30,273 nt of DNA from CAZWHE01 sp964633825 (GTDB lineage Bacteria > Planctomycetota > B15-G4 > CAYZWU01), in NCBI GenBank assembly GCA_964633825.1, contig CAZWHE010000030.1, positions 1 to 30,273 of the forward strand, in the 5' to 3' direction. The notes below the pieces were generated by a model, which was not told where the DNA came from, searched no databases, and saw nothing but the letters and a program-made list of their open reading frames with translations. Position numbers and translations under genes: made by a program. Below, piece after piece: positions 16,496 through 23,726 of the stretch. The first letter of the stretch is position 1, and the number at the start of each line of letters is the position of its first letter.

Positions 16496-17248
16496 CTACT
16501 CCTTGATGCTCCTCACGATGAGGCTGCCGCTCCGCTGATCCTTCTCGATCTCGATGAAGCCCCGCCCGCTCGCGTCCTTCAGCACCTCGGAAAAGGAATT
16601 GAACCCGTAATAGTCCTCGTTGAAGGAGGGCAGCTTGCGTTTCATCGTCTGTTTCACCATGGAGCCCCAGATCACGTCGTAGTTCTCCCTCATCAGGGCG
16701 GCGATGGAATCCATGAGCAGGTCGTAGAGCTCCTGCTTCTTGCCCGTCAGCCCCCGGCTCCTTTTCTTCTTCTTGGCCACGGGCCGGATGATGTCGTCGT
16801 AATAGATGAACTCGTCGCAGTTGGAGACGAGGTGCTTGGAGACCGAGTTCTTGACGCCGAACCCGATCACGTACTTGTCGTTCTCGCGAAGACGGGAAAC
16901 GAGGGGCGAGAAATCGGAGTCGCCCGAGGCGAGCACGAAAACCTCGATGTGGTCCTTGGAATAGCAGAGCTCCATGGCGTCGACGACCATCTGGATGTCG
17001 GCCGCGTTCTTTCCGTCGCGGGTTTTCTGCGGGATGTCGAAGAGCTCGATCGACGCCTCGTGAAACGACCGCCTGTACTTGGCGTAGCGGTCCCAGTTGG
17101 CGTAGGCTCTCTTGAAAAGGATCTTGCCCTTCTCGACCAGCCTCCTCTGAACGAGATCGAGATCGAACTTTCCGTACTTGGCATCTTCGATGCCGATCGC
17201 GATGTTTTCGAAATCGATGAAGAGCGCCATCTTTCTTTCTAACTGCAT
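16496..17248 (-). CDS. NYN-domain (LabA/DUF88-type) predicted RNase with C-terminal OST-HTH/LOTUS domain
   Basis: The 250-residue protein begins MALFIDFENIAIG (Asp12, Asn15), then KNAADIQMVVDAMEL (Asp84) and VLASGDSDFSPLV (Asp110, Asp112), the acidic set of the PIN-like NYN nuclease fold, expected to bind metal and cut RNA. After a basic linker (KKKKRSR) a C-terminal domain (about 168-248) with ELYDLLMDSIAALMREN and YYGFNSFSEVLKDASGRGFI fits OST-HTH/LOTUS, a likely RNA-binding module. I choose the ATG at 17248, preceded by AAAGGAAAGAG; the frame stays open for 31 further codons but lacks a better start. It converges with the sigma-factor gene 35 bp away and diverges from the membrane gene at 17340. 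Confidence 0.87.
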   Translation of the reverse strand: MQLERKMALFIDFENIAIGIEDAKYGKFDLDLVQRRLVEKGKILFKRAYANWDRYAKYRRSFHEASIELFDIPQKTRDGKNAADIQMVVDAMELCYSKDHIEVFVLASGDSDFSPLVSRLRENDKYVIGFGVKNSVSKHLVSNCDEFIYYDDIIRPVAKKKKRSRGLTGKKQELYDLLMDSIAALMRENYDVIWGSMVKQTMKRKLPSFNEDYYGFNSFSEVLKDASGRGFIEIEKDQRSGSLIVRSIKE

Positions 17249-17339
17249 CTCTTTCCTTTCAATCGTGGAACGAAGCCGTGTATCCTTGCATGCCCGTCTC
17301 AACCGACGACAGGATATCACAAATGGAGGGGACGCGATC

Positions 17340-17900
17340 ATGGATAAAATCGTGCGAATCCTGGAAAGCCCGAACGGTCCCGCTGTCGCCGCGGGCGTCC
17401 TCGCGCTCGCCGCCCTGTGCGGCGGTGTCTTCTTCCTTCACGTGCGGTCCCTTCTTCACGGGATCCGGGCGAGGCTCAGGTCGAGGCGCGGGCTCCGCCT
17501 CGAAGGGCTCGCCGGGAGGGTGCTCGAGCGGGAGGGTTACAAGATACTCGGCGAGCAGGTGCCGGGCCATGTCTCGATCCGCGTCGACGGGAAGAACGTG
17601 AAAACCACGGTCCATGCCGATTTCCTCGCCAAGAAAGGGGGCGAGATCTTCGTGGCCGACTCCAAATCGGGTGCCGCTTCGACAAACCCGGCTTCCGCCG
17701 AGGTGAGGCGCCAGCTTCTCGAATATTGTCTCGTCTACGGATGCCGCCGCGCCCTTCTTGTGGATATGGAAAAACATTGCATCCGCAATTTGGAATTCGA
17801 CTTTCCCTTCTTTGCCGAAAAAGGAATCGGCTGGGGGGCGGCCATTCTCCTTGCTCTTCTGGCCGCAACGCTGACCGCGGCAGCCGGCGTATTTCTGTAA
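17340..17900 (+). CDS. Membrane-anchored PD-(D/E)XK-like nuclease-fold protein
   Basis: The 186-residue protein has a membrane helix near each end (about 13-34 and 163-185) around a soluble core. The core reads LEREGYKILGEQVPG, VHADFLAKKGGEIFVADSKS and EVRRQLLEYCLVYGCRRALL. That order (Glu in an early helix, Asp94, then Asp107-Ser-Lys109, then a Q-x2-EY helix) matches the PD-(D/E)XK restriction-endonuclease-like fold seen in NERD and related proteins, with Asp in place of the common Glu of E-x-K. The start ATG has GGAGGGG upstream. A nuclease role at the membrane is inference; the fold also occurs in non-catalytic proteins. It is divergent from the NYN gene (91-bp gap), so the two may form a nucleic-acid-processing pair. 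Confidence 0.7.
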   Translation: MDKIVRILESPNGPAVAAGVLALAALCGGVFFLHVRSLLHGIRARLRSRRGLRLEGLAGRVLEREGYKILGEQVPGHVSIRVDGKNVKTTVHADFLAKKGGEIFVADSKSGAASTNPASAEVRRQLLEYCLVYGCRRALLVDMEKHCIRNLEFDFPFFAEKGIGWGAAILLALLAATLTAAAGVFL

Positions 17901-17957
17901 CAGGGGGACACAATGCGTAATTACCCGTAGGATGGTTGAGTGTTGTGTCCCCCTGTT
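17899..17957. repeat. REP-like palindromic element, copy 1
   Basis: A perfect 15-bp inverted repeat: AACAGGGGGACACAA (17899-17913) and TTGTGTCCCCCTGTT (17943-17957), with a 29-base loop. It begins inside the stop codon of the preceding gene, so it can also act as a 3'-end hairpin. GGGGACACA-type palindromes resemble REP elements mobilised by IS200-like RAYT transposases, but none is encoded in the window. A second, degenerate copy lies in the opposite orientation at 20792-20838. Confidence 0.7.
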
Positions 17958-17983
17958 GACAAATACATCTCTTTTGTTACAAT
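17956..17983 (+). promoter_or_regulatory. Housekeeping-type promoter for the C25 peptidase gene
   Basis: A perfect -35 box TTGACA (17956-17961) and a -10 box TACAAT (17978-17983) are 16 bp apart, a near-consensus sigma-70 promoter. The first two bases of the -35 are the last two of the palindrome 17899-17957. The predicted start point near 17990 leaves a leader of about 60 bases before the ATG at 18052. Confidence 0.75.
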
Positions 17984-18051
17984 AACAGACTCGAAAAAAA
18001 GCCAAGCCAGTCATTCAACGAACCGCACTTTGACATTGAAGGAGAACTCCC

Positions 18052-20742
18052 ATGCGCCCCCCGATCCGAATCAGCCTTCAACCACTCATCCTCGCTTTCG
18101 TTCTTACCTTTGTCTTTGCGCACGCTGCTGCAGGCGCGCTCGAAACGCAGGTCAATACTCCGGAGAAAGACCTCTCTTTCTTCAGGGTCATGGGCTTTGA
18201 TTTCATCGACATCGACAGCGACGAGCTCCTCGACACGCCGGGGAGTCCCATGCTGCCATACCGGGTCGTCCATTTCTCCATCCCGGCCGGCTTCGAGGTC
18301 ACAGAGGTTCATGCCGAAGCTCTGAGCACCCTGAACCTGGGCGGCGGTTACCGGATCGTTCCGGCCCAGACGCCCGTGCCGATCAGCCATCCCGAGATGT
18401 TTTCCTTCACGCCGCCCGATCCGTCGGTTTACAGCTCAACCGAACCCTTTCCCGGGCGCCTGGCCGAGCTCGTCAACCAGGGTAATCTCTCGGGCTACCG
18501 GATCGCCGCGATCGCCGTCTATCCCCTCCAGTATACGCCCGCGACGGGCGGCCTCCGTCTCGTCACCGAAATCGAAGTGTCGCTCACCATCGCGCCGGCG
18601 GCCCTTCCCGGCGAGCGGGTTTATATTCGCAGCGAAAACGCGGAAAAGGTTTTCCGCCGGGCCGCCCTCTCCCTTGCCGTCAACAAGGAAGACGTTCCCG
18701 AGCGCGCCGCGCTCTCGGCGCCGGAAGGCGGACGCGCCGACACGGTGGACTACCTCATCGTCACCGATTCGTCCTACACCGCTTCCTTCCAGCAGCTCGC
18801 CGACTGGAAAACGAAGAAGGGTGTGCCCACCGAGGTGGTGAGCACTTCCTGGGTCTATTCCAACTATGCGGGCACGGACAACCAGGAGAAAATCCGCAAC
18901 TGCGTCAAGGACTATTGGCAGACGAAAGGCCTGGTGTTCGTGCTTCTCGGCGGGGACACGAGCAAGGTTCCCTATCGCACCGCCTATGCCAAGAGCGGCA
19001 ACTACGGCAACGATCTTCCCTGCGACACCTACTTCTCCGACCTGGACGGGACGTGGAACGACGACGGCGACAACAAGTGGGGCGAGCTCTTCGATGACAA
19101 CATCGACGCCTACTCCGACGTCTACGTGGGCCGCGCCCCCGTGGACAGCATCTCTCAGGCCGACACCTTCGTCGACAAGATTCTTCAGTACGAGGGACAT
19201 TCGTCCATGCCGGCCCTCCCCACCGACTACCAGCTGAACTCTCTCATGCTCGCCTCCTGGCTCGACGGCTCGACGAACGGCGCCCTGCTCAAGGACAAGA
19301 TCGACGACAGGTGGATACCCGACCACTGCATCGTGACCAAGCTCTACGAGAGCCTGGGCAACCTCAGCCCGTCGAGCGCGGTGAGCGCCATGAACAACGG
19401 CCACAATTTCATCAACCACGACGGACACGGAAGCACGTCGAGCATCCAGGCCGGCACGGGGTATCTCAACAAGAGCGACATGCAGAACCTGACCAACTCG
19501 CCCCGGTTCAGCACCTTCTATTCTCTCTCCTGTTTCTCGGCATCATTCAACTCGAGCGACTGCCTCGGAGAGGAGTTCGTCAAGAACGCGAACGGCGGCG
19601 GGGCTTACGTGGGCAACTCCCGCTACGGCTGGTACTACCCCGGCATGGCGGACCGCGGCCTTTCCGCTTCGTGGGACAAGAGGTTTTGGAGAGGGATCTA
19701 TTCCGATGTGTGGGACTACTGGAACCTCGCCCAGATCCACTGCGGCGCCAAGGACAGCCGGATCAACAAGATCTGGACGAACAGCACGGAGTGCTACTGC
19801 TTCTACGAGCTGAACCTGCTCGGCGCGGTCGAGATGCCGGTTTTCAAGGAGCTCCCCGTGACGCTCGACGTGGCCCACGCCCCGACCCTGCCCGTCACGG
19901 CGTCCACATACGTGGTCGGCGTCGGCCTGGACGGCTCTCCCGTTGAAAACGCCCGGATCTGTCTGATGAAGGACAGCGACATCTACGAAGTCGCTTTCAC
20001 CGACGCAGCCGGGTTTGCCGCCTTCAGCCTCGATCCGGTCGCAACGGGGACGCTCGATATCACGGTAACAGCCCACAACGCCTTGCCCTTTGAATCGACG
20101 GCCCAGGTCGACAACGGCGGCCCCTGCCCCTTCATCACGGGTGTCGATCCCGACTGGGCTTTCTCGGGCGTGGGTAAAACAATTACCCTCTCGGGATATA
20201 ACTTCACCTCCACCCCGGTTATATCGGTCTCCTTTGACGGCGTGCCCTGCGGCACTGTGACGTATGTCGACCAGAACACACTGACCTGCGTCACACCCAC
20301 GGTGATGGGCTACGGGTACAAGGAGGTCACCGTGTCGAGCAGTTACGGGTCGAGCTCGCTCCAGGGCGTCTTCCGCTTCTTCAGCAACGGCGGGAATCCC
20401 TTCAACGACACGCCCGAAAGCACGGCCGATCTTCCGGTGAGCACTCCCTTCGACATCGCCATCGGCGGTGAAAACCTGGCTCCCTATTTCCTGATGGCTT
20501 CCATCGGGCCGGGGCCGACCTCAACGGTGTACGGCATCGCCGGGCTGGACCAGCCCTTTTACTCGGTGTCCTCTGGAACACTCGACAACGACGGGTGCGT
20601 CATCGAAACTATGACCACCCCGAACTACGGCATCACCTTCTACGTGCACGCGATCTCGAAGAAGGCCGCCGCCTACGCCTGGGCCGAAGGAGGCAACAAC
20701 CCGAACGGCACGGGCTCGATCGAAGTGGAGGTCGTGGAGTAA
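18052..20742 (+). CDS. Secreted C25-family (gingipain-like) cysteine peptidase with IPT/TIG domain
   Basis: The 896-residue precursor has a signal peptide (about 1-29, cleavage near AAAGA), a propeptide-like region (about 30-220), and a peptidase core. Typical C25 landmarks are VDYLIVTDSSYTASFQQLAD, WKTKKGVPTEVV, GLVFVLLGGDTSKVPYR, the catalytic His in NHDGHGS (about 459) and the catalytic Cys in FYSLSCFSASF (about 494). A beta-rich region (about 600-690) and an IPT/TIG immunoglobulin-like domain (about 693-776) follow. The C-terminus (SIEVEVVE) is not a T9SS sorting domain, so it is probably exported by Sec and released or surface-held otherwise. GGAG lies eleven bases before the ATG. It has its own strong promoter and terminator and is bracketed by two related palindromes. 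Substrate unknown; these enzymes cut after Arg or Lys in Porphyromonas. Confidence 0.88.
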   Translation: MRPPIRISLQPLILAFVLTFVFAHAAAGALETQVNTPEKDLSFFRVMGFDFIDIDSDELLDTPGSPMLPYRVVHFSIPAGFEVTEVHAEALSTLNLGGGYRIVPAQTPVPISHPEMFSFTPPDPSVYSSTEPFPGRLAELVNQGNLSGYRIAAIAVYPLQYTPATGGLRLVTEIEVSLTIAPAALPGERVYIRSENAEKVFRRAALSLAVNKEDVPERAALSAPEGGRADTVDYLIVTDSSYTASFQQLADWKTKKGVPTEVVSTSWVYSNYAGTDNQEKIRNCVKDYWQTKGLVFVLLGGDTSKVPYRTAYAKSGNYGNDLPCDTYFSDLDGTWNDDGDNKWGELFDDNIDAYSDVYVGRAPVDSISQADTFVDKILQYEGHSSMPALPTDYQLNSLMLASWLDGSTNGALLKDKIDDRWIPDHCIVTKLYESLGNLSPSSAVSAMNNGHNFINHDGHGSTSSIQAGTGYLNKSDMQNLTNSPRFSTFYSLSCFSASFNSSDCLGEEFVKNANGGGAYVGNSRYGWYYPGMADRGLSASWDKRFWRGIYSDVWDYWNLAQIHCGAKDSRINKIWTNSTECYCFYELNLLGAVEMPVFKELPVTLDVAHAPTLPVTASTYVVGVGLDGSPVENARICLMKDSDIYEVAFTDAAGFAAFSLDPVATGTLDITVTAHNALPFESTAQVDNGGPCPFITGVDPDWAFSGVGKTITLSGYNFTSTPVISVSFDGVPCGTVTYVDQNTLTCVTPTVMGYGYKEVTVSSSYGSSSLQGVFRFFSNGGNPFNDTPESTADLPVSTPFDIAIGGENLAPYFLMASIGPGPTSTVYGIAGLDQPFYSVSSGTLDNDGCVIETMTTPNYGITFYVHAISKKAAAYAWAEGGNNPNGTGSIEVEVVE

Positions 20743-20785
20743 ACAAAGAAGGCCTATCCGTGTCCAAGAGAGGTCTTCTTTGTTT
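20741..20785 (+). terminator. Stem-loop terminator of the C25 peptidase gene
   Basis: AAACAAAGAAGGCC (20741-20754) pairs with GGTCTTCTTTGTTT (20772-20785): 14 bp with one G-U pair and a 17-base loop, starting in the stop codon. The A-rich 5' arm and U-rich 3' arm suit intrinsic termination, though the U-run ends after three Us. Confidence 0.65.
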
Positions 20786-20791
20786 GGGTGT

Positions 20792-20838
20792 GGGGAAGAG
20801 AAGACAACAGAGGAGCATCACGTATTGTGTTCCCCCTA
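20792..20838. repeat. REP-like palindromic element, degenerate copy 2
   Basis: Read on the minus strand, AGGGGGAACACAATACGTGAT (split here at 20838-20818) matches copy 1 (AGGGGGACACAATGCGTAAT from 17902) with three substitutions and one extra A. The opposite arm is eroded: GGGGAA (20792-20797) and GACAA (20803-20807) can still pair with TTCCCC (20830-20835) and TTGTG (20825-20829) around a 6-base bulge. Like copy 1 it begins at a stop codon, here the TAG of the beta-helix gene. Confidence 0.55.
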
Positions 20839-21516
20839 CCTCTTCGGTTTCACAACGAGGCGGCGGCCCTGGCTCAGCAGGATATGCCCGGCGGGATAGA
20901 TTCCCCTCGGCACGGTCGTGTTGGCATAAACCCAGGAACCGCGGCCCAGCACGGTCCCCGGGGAGGTGACGGAGTTGCACCCCGTCTGCACATCGTCGCC
21001 CAAGAGGGCGCCGAACTTCCTGAGACCCGTATCCACGGTCCTGCCGTCCACGGGAAGGCTCACGTTTCCGCCGTCGAGCTTGAAGTTGGCGAGCTTTGTT
21101 CCGGCGCCGAGGTTCACGCCCTTTCCGAGAACGCAGTCTCCCACGTAAGCGAAGTGTCCGGCCTTGGAGCCGTCGAGGAAGATCGAATTCTTCACCTCCG
21201 TCGCATGACCCACGATGCAGCCCGCCCCGACGGCCGCGCTTCCGCGCACATACGCGCCGTGCCGCACATGCGAATTCTTCCCGATCCAGGTCGGTCCCTG
21301 GATGAAGGCGCCCGGCTCCACAACGGCCCCCTCGTCGATGAAGACCTCCCCCTCCACGACGGCGCCGGGATGAACGGTGCCGCGGACCTCGGCCTTCACC
21401 CGTTCTTCCAGGAAGGGCTTGATCCGGGAGAGGATGCCCCAGGGCGTCTGAGTCCCGGCAAAAATCTCTTCCATGTAGAAGCCGTCGAAGTCGAAGAGCT
21501 CACGCGGTGTGACCAT
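20836..21516 (-). CDS. Left-handed beta-helix protein, GlmU C-domain-like sugar-nucleotide acyltransferase
   Basis: The 226-residue protein is mostly hexapeptide repeats (about 45-205; for example VHPGAVVEGEVFIDEGAVVE, PTWIGKNSHVRHGAYVRGSA and NLGAGTKLANFKLDG), the left-handed parallel beta-helix of GlmU/LpxA-type transferases. A preceding FAGTQTPWGILSRIKPFLEE motif is common in the stand-alone relatives of GlmU. The pyrophosphorylase half (GGRGTR-type loop) is absent, so a sugar-nucleotide acetyltransferase role is inferred and substrate is open. The ATG at 21514-21516 has GGGAGGAAAAG upstream; the longer frame to 21621 lacks this. It is divergent from the epimerase gene, separated by 134 bp. 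Confidence 0.82.
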   Translation of the reverse strand: MVTPRELFDFDGFYMEEIFAGTQTPWGILSRIKPFLEERVKAEVRGTVHPGAVVEGEVFIDEGAVVEPGAFIQGPTWIGKNSHVRHGAYVRGSAAVGAGCIVGHATEVKNSIFLDGSKAGHFAYVGDCVLGKGVNLGAGTKLANFKLDGGNVSLPVDGRTVDTGLRKFGALLGDDVQTGCNSVTSPGTVLGRGSWVYANTTVPRGIYPAGHILLSQGRRLVVKPKR

Positions 21517-21650
21517 GGCGCTTTTCCTCCCGTGCTGAACATCGGTATCGGGAAACAAACCTACATTCCCGGACGGGCCGACGCAAAGATCTTTCTCCCG
21601 GCTGTTGGAAGAAGCGATCATTTGGTATCGTCCAAGACCGGGAGCAAAGC

Positions 21651-22670
21651 ATGAAGTATCTCGTCACCGGCGGCGCGGGTTTCATCGGCTCGCACCTCGC
21701 AAAAAAGCTCGTCCGCGACGGCCACTCGGTCGTTGTGATGGACGACCTCTCCACGGGCCGGTTCGGCAACATCGAAAGCCTGCTCCCTTTCAGCCGGTTC
21801 CGCTTCGTCAGGGGATCGATCCTCGACAACGAAGAAGTCGGCAGGCTCGTCGCCCGCGCGGATCGCGTTTTCCACCTCGCCGCCGCCGTGGGTGTGATGA
21901 AGGTCTTCAAGAACCCCAAGGCTTCCTTCGAAACAAACGTAACCGGCGCCGAAACCGTGCTCACTGCAGCAGCCCGCTGCGGAAAAAAGGTCCTGCTCAC
22001 CTCGTCGAGCGAGGTCTACGGCCCGCACCGCACCCCGCCTTTCCGGGAAGAGCACGCCGGCCCGGAACCGACCTTCTCCGGGAGGCGCTGGTTCTACGCA
22101 CTCTCCAAGCTCAGAAACGAGGCCGACGCCCTGGTCCTCCATCACGAAAAAGGCCTGCCCGTTGTCGTCACCCGCCTCTTCAACACCGTGGGGCCGGGCC
22201 AGGTGGGCGACTACGGCATGGTCGTGCCCCGCTTCGTGAACCAGGCGCTCGAAGGAAAGCCGCTCACCGTTTTCGGCGGTGGCGCCCAGACGCGCTGCTT
22301 CGCCTGGATCGGCGATACGGTGGAGAGCCTCGTCCGGCTCATGGAAAGCCCCGGCGCCGCGGGCCGCATCGTCAACATGGGGAGCACGGAAGAGGTCTCC
22401 ATTCTCGAGCTCGCAGAAAAGGTGAAGAAAATGACGGGCAGCGCCTCGCCGATCCGGCTCATCCCCTACGAAAGAGCCTACGGTCCGGGCTTTGAAGACG
22501 TGGATCGCCGCGTCCCCGACCTCGCCCGCCTCGAGGAACTGATCGGCACGATTCGGCAGACACCCCTTGCCGCGACCCTGACCCGCATCATCCGCGACCG
22601 GATCCTTTGCATGCGGCTCGAGCGGCGCCTTTCCAATACCCGCCTTGTATTCCCCGCCCGGACGGGATAA
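21651..22670 (+). CDS. NAD-dependent nucleotide-sugar epimerase/dehydratase (extended SDR)
   Basis: The 339-residue enzyme opens with the Rossmann motif VTGGAGFIGSH (TGGxGFIG at 6-13), with acidic residues at about 31-32 (MDDLSTG) that select NAD. The active-site elements are SSSEVYGP (Ser at about 118-120) and Tyr149-x3-Lys153 in WFYALSK; RLFNTVGPGQ and the C-terminal VPDLARLEELIG are typical of the GalE/UDP-sugar branch. It should act on a UDP- or dTDP-sugar for surface polysaccharide; the exact sugar cannot be read. GGGAGC precedes the ATG. It lies in the same direction as the glycosyltransferase at 22718 (47-bp gap). Confidence 0.9.
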   Translation: MKYLVTGGAGFIGSHLAKKLVRDGHSVVVMDDLSTGRFGNIESLLPFSRFRFVRGSILDNEEVGRLVARADRVFHLAAAVGVMKVFKNPKASFETNVTGAETVLTAAARCGKKVLLTSSSEVYGPHRTPPFREEHAGPEPTFSGRRWFYALSKLRNEADALVLHHEKGLPVVVTRLFNTVGPGQVGDYGMVVPRFVNQALEGKPLTVFGGGAQTRCFAWIGDTVESLVRLMESPGAAGRIVNMGSTEEVSILELAEKVKKMTGSASPIRLIPYERAYGPGFEDVDRRVPDLARLEELIGTIRQTPLAATLTRIIRDRILCMRLERRLSNTRLVFPARTG

Positions 22671-22717
22671 CTTTGTGACCTGTTCCGGCACGGTTTTTTA
22701 AGACGAGGCCAGTTCCC

Positions 22718-23719
22718 TTGAGCAGCAAACCCCGCACTCTTCTCAGCGCGCCCGACAACAGGCCGTGGGCCATGGGGCGCTATCTCCGCGACGCCCTGGA
22801 GCAGCTCGACGCGCCCGTCCGCCTCTTCGACTTCCGCGAAGCGCCCGATCTGCAGGGCGAGCTCCGCCGGCACCTGGAAGAGTTTAGGCCCGACCTCCAC
22901 CTCCTCTTCAAGGGAGAGCTTTTCGACAGGGAGGCGATCGGGATCGTGAAGGAGGCCGGCGTCCCCACCGTGCTCTGGCACCACGACGTCGACCCCGACC
23001 TCCCCTCGTGGCTCATGGAAGCGGCCGGGGCGTCCGATCACTTCTTCACCCACGCGCGGGGCATGGTCGACGTGTTCAAGAAAGCCGGAATCCCCCACAC
23101 GGACTGGCTCTCCGAGGGCTTTCCCGAGCGCTTCTTCGCCTTCGACACGATCAGCGAAGATGAGAGAAAGCTCTACTCCTGCCAGGTCACGCTCGTGGGC
23201 AACATCCACATGAACGAGAGCTACAGAATGCGGTGCGCCATGATCCAGCGCGCCGTCGAAGAGGGCTTCATCGTCAAGTGGTGGGGCCCGCGCATCTCGC
23301 GGAGGCTGAAGAACCTTCCCCTCCTCCTCTCCAAGGCGGGGCGCGCCTACGGGGGGCGCATGCTGGCCAACGAAGCCTTTGCCAAGGCCGCATGCTGCGC
23401 CGGCGTCTTCCTCGCGCGCGACGTCCACCCCGAGGTGGATGCCTCCGTTTCAAACCGCCTCTACTGGGCGTGCGGATCGGGCGCCTTCTACCTGAGCCAC
23501 GCCACGGTCGGCATCAGCGACATCATGACGCCGGGCGAGGAGATCGAGACCTTCTCGACCCTCGACGAGATGTCGGAAAAGATCCGCTACTACACCGACC
23601 ACCCCGACGAGAGAAAGAAGATCGCGGAGGCCGGAAAGGAGCGCGTCCTGAAGAGCTACACCTTCCGCCACCGCCTGGCCGAGATGTTCGCCCGCCTCGA
23701 AGAGATCGGCCTGGTCTAG
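22718..23719 (+). CDS. CgeB-like glycosyltransferase (GT-B fold)
   Basis: The 333-residue protein starts at a TTG preceded by GAGG; a later ATG (22772) would remove the first strand. The N-terminal half (PDLHLLFKGELFD, PTVLWHHDVDPDLPSW, DHFFTHARG, WLSEGFPERFF) follows the DUF3880 region of CgeB-type proteins. The C-terminal half (VTLVGNIHMNESYRM, VKWWGPR, VSNRLYWACGSGAFYLSHA, then ETFSTLDEMSEKIRYYTDHP and KSYTFRHRL) is the Glyco_trans_1_2 region that binds the sugar nucleotide. It probably adds sugars to a surface polymer together with the epimerase. It ends 7 bp from the convergent gene at 23727, with no room for a separate terminator. Confidence 0.83.
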   Translation: MSSKPRTLLSAPDNRPWAMGRYLRDALEQLDAPVRLFDFREAPDLQGELRRHLEEFRPDLHLLFKGELFDREAIGIVKEAGVPTVLWHHDVDPDLPSWLMEAAGASDHFFTHARGMVDVFKKAGIPHTDWLSEGFPERFFAFDTISEDERKLYSCQVTLVGNIHMNESYRMRCAMIQRAVEEGFIVKWWGPRISRRLKNLPLLLSKAGRAYGGRMLANEAFAKAACCAGVFLARDVHPEVDASVSNRLYWACGSGAFYLSHATVGISDIMTPGEEIETFSTLDEMSEKIRYYTDHPDERKKIAEAGKERVLKSYTFRHRLAEMFARLEEIGLV

Positions 23720-23726
23720 ACCACCC

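Noticed and set aside
17899..17957. The 15-bp inverted repeat as a simple terminator
   Set aside because: The loop is 29 bases, no U-run follows, and a related sequence recurs at 20792-20838, so a dispersed repeat explains it better, although it may still slow transcription.
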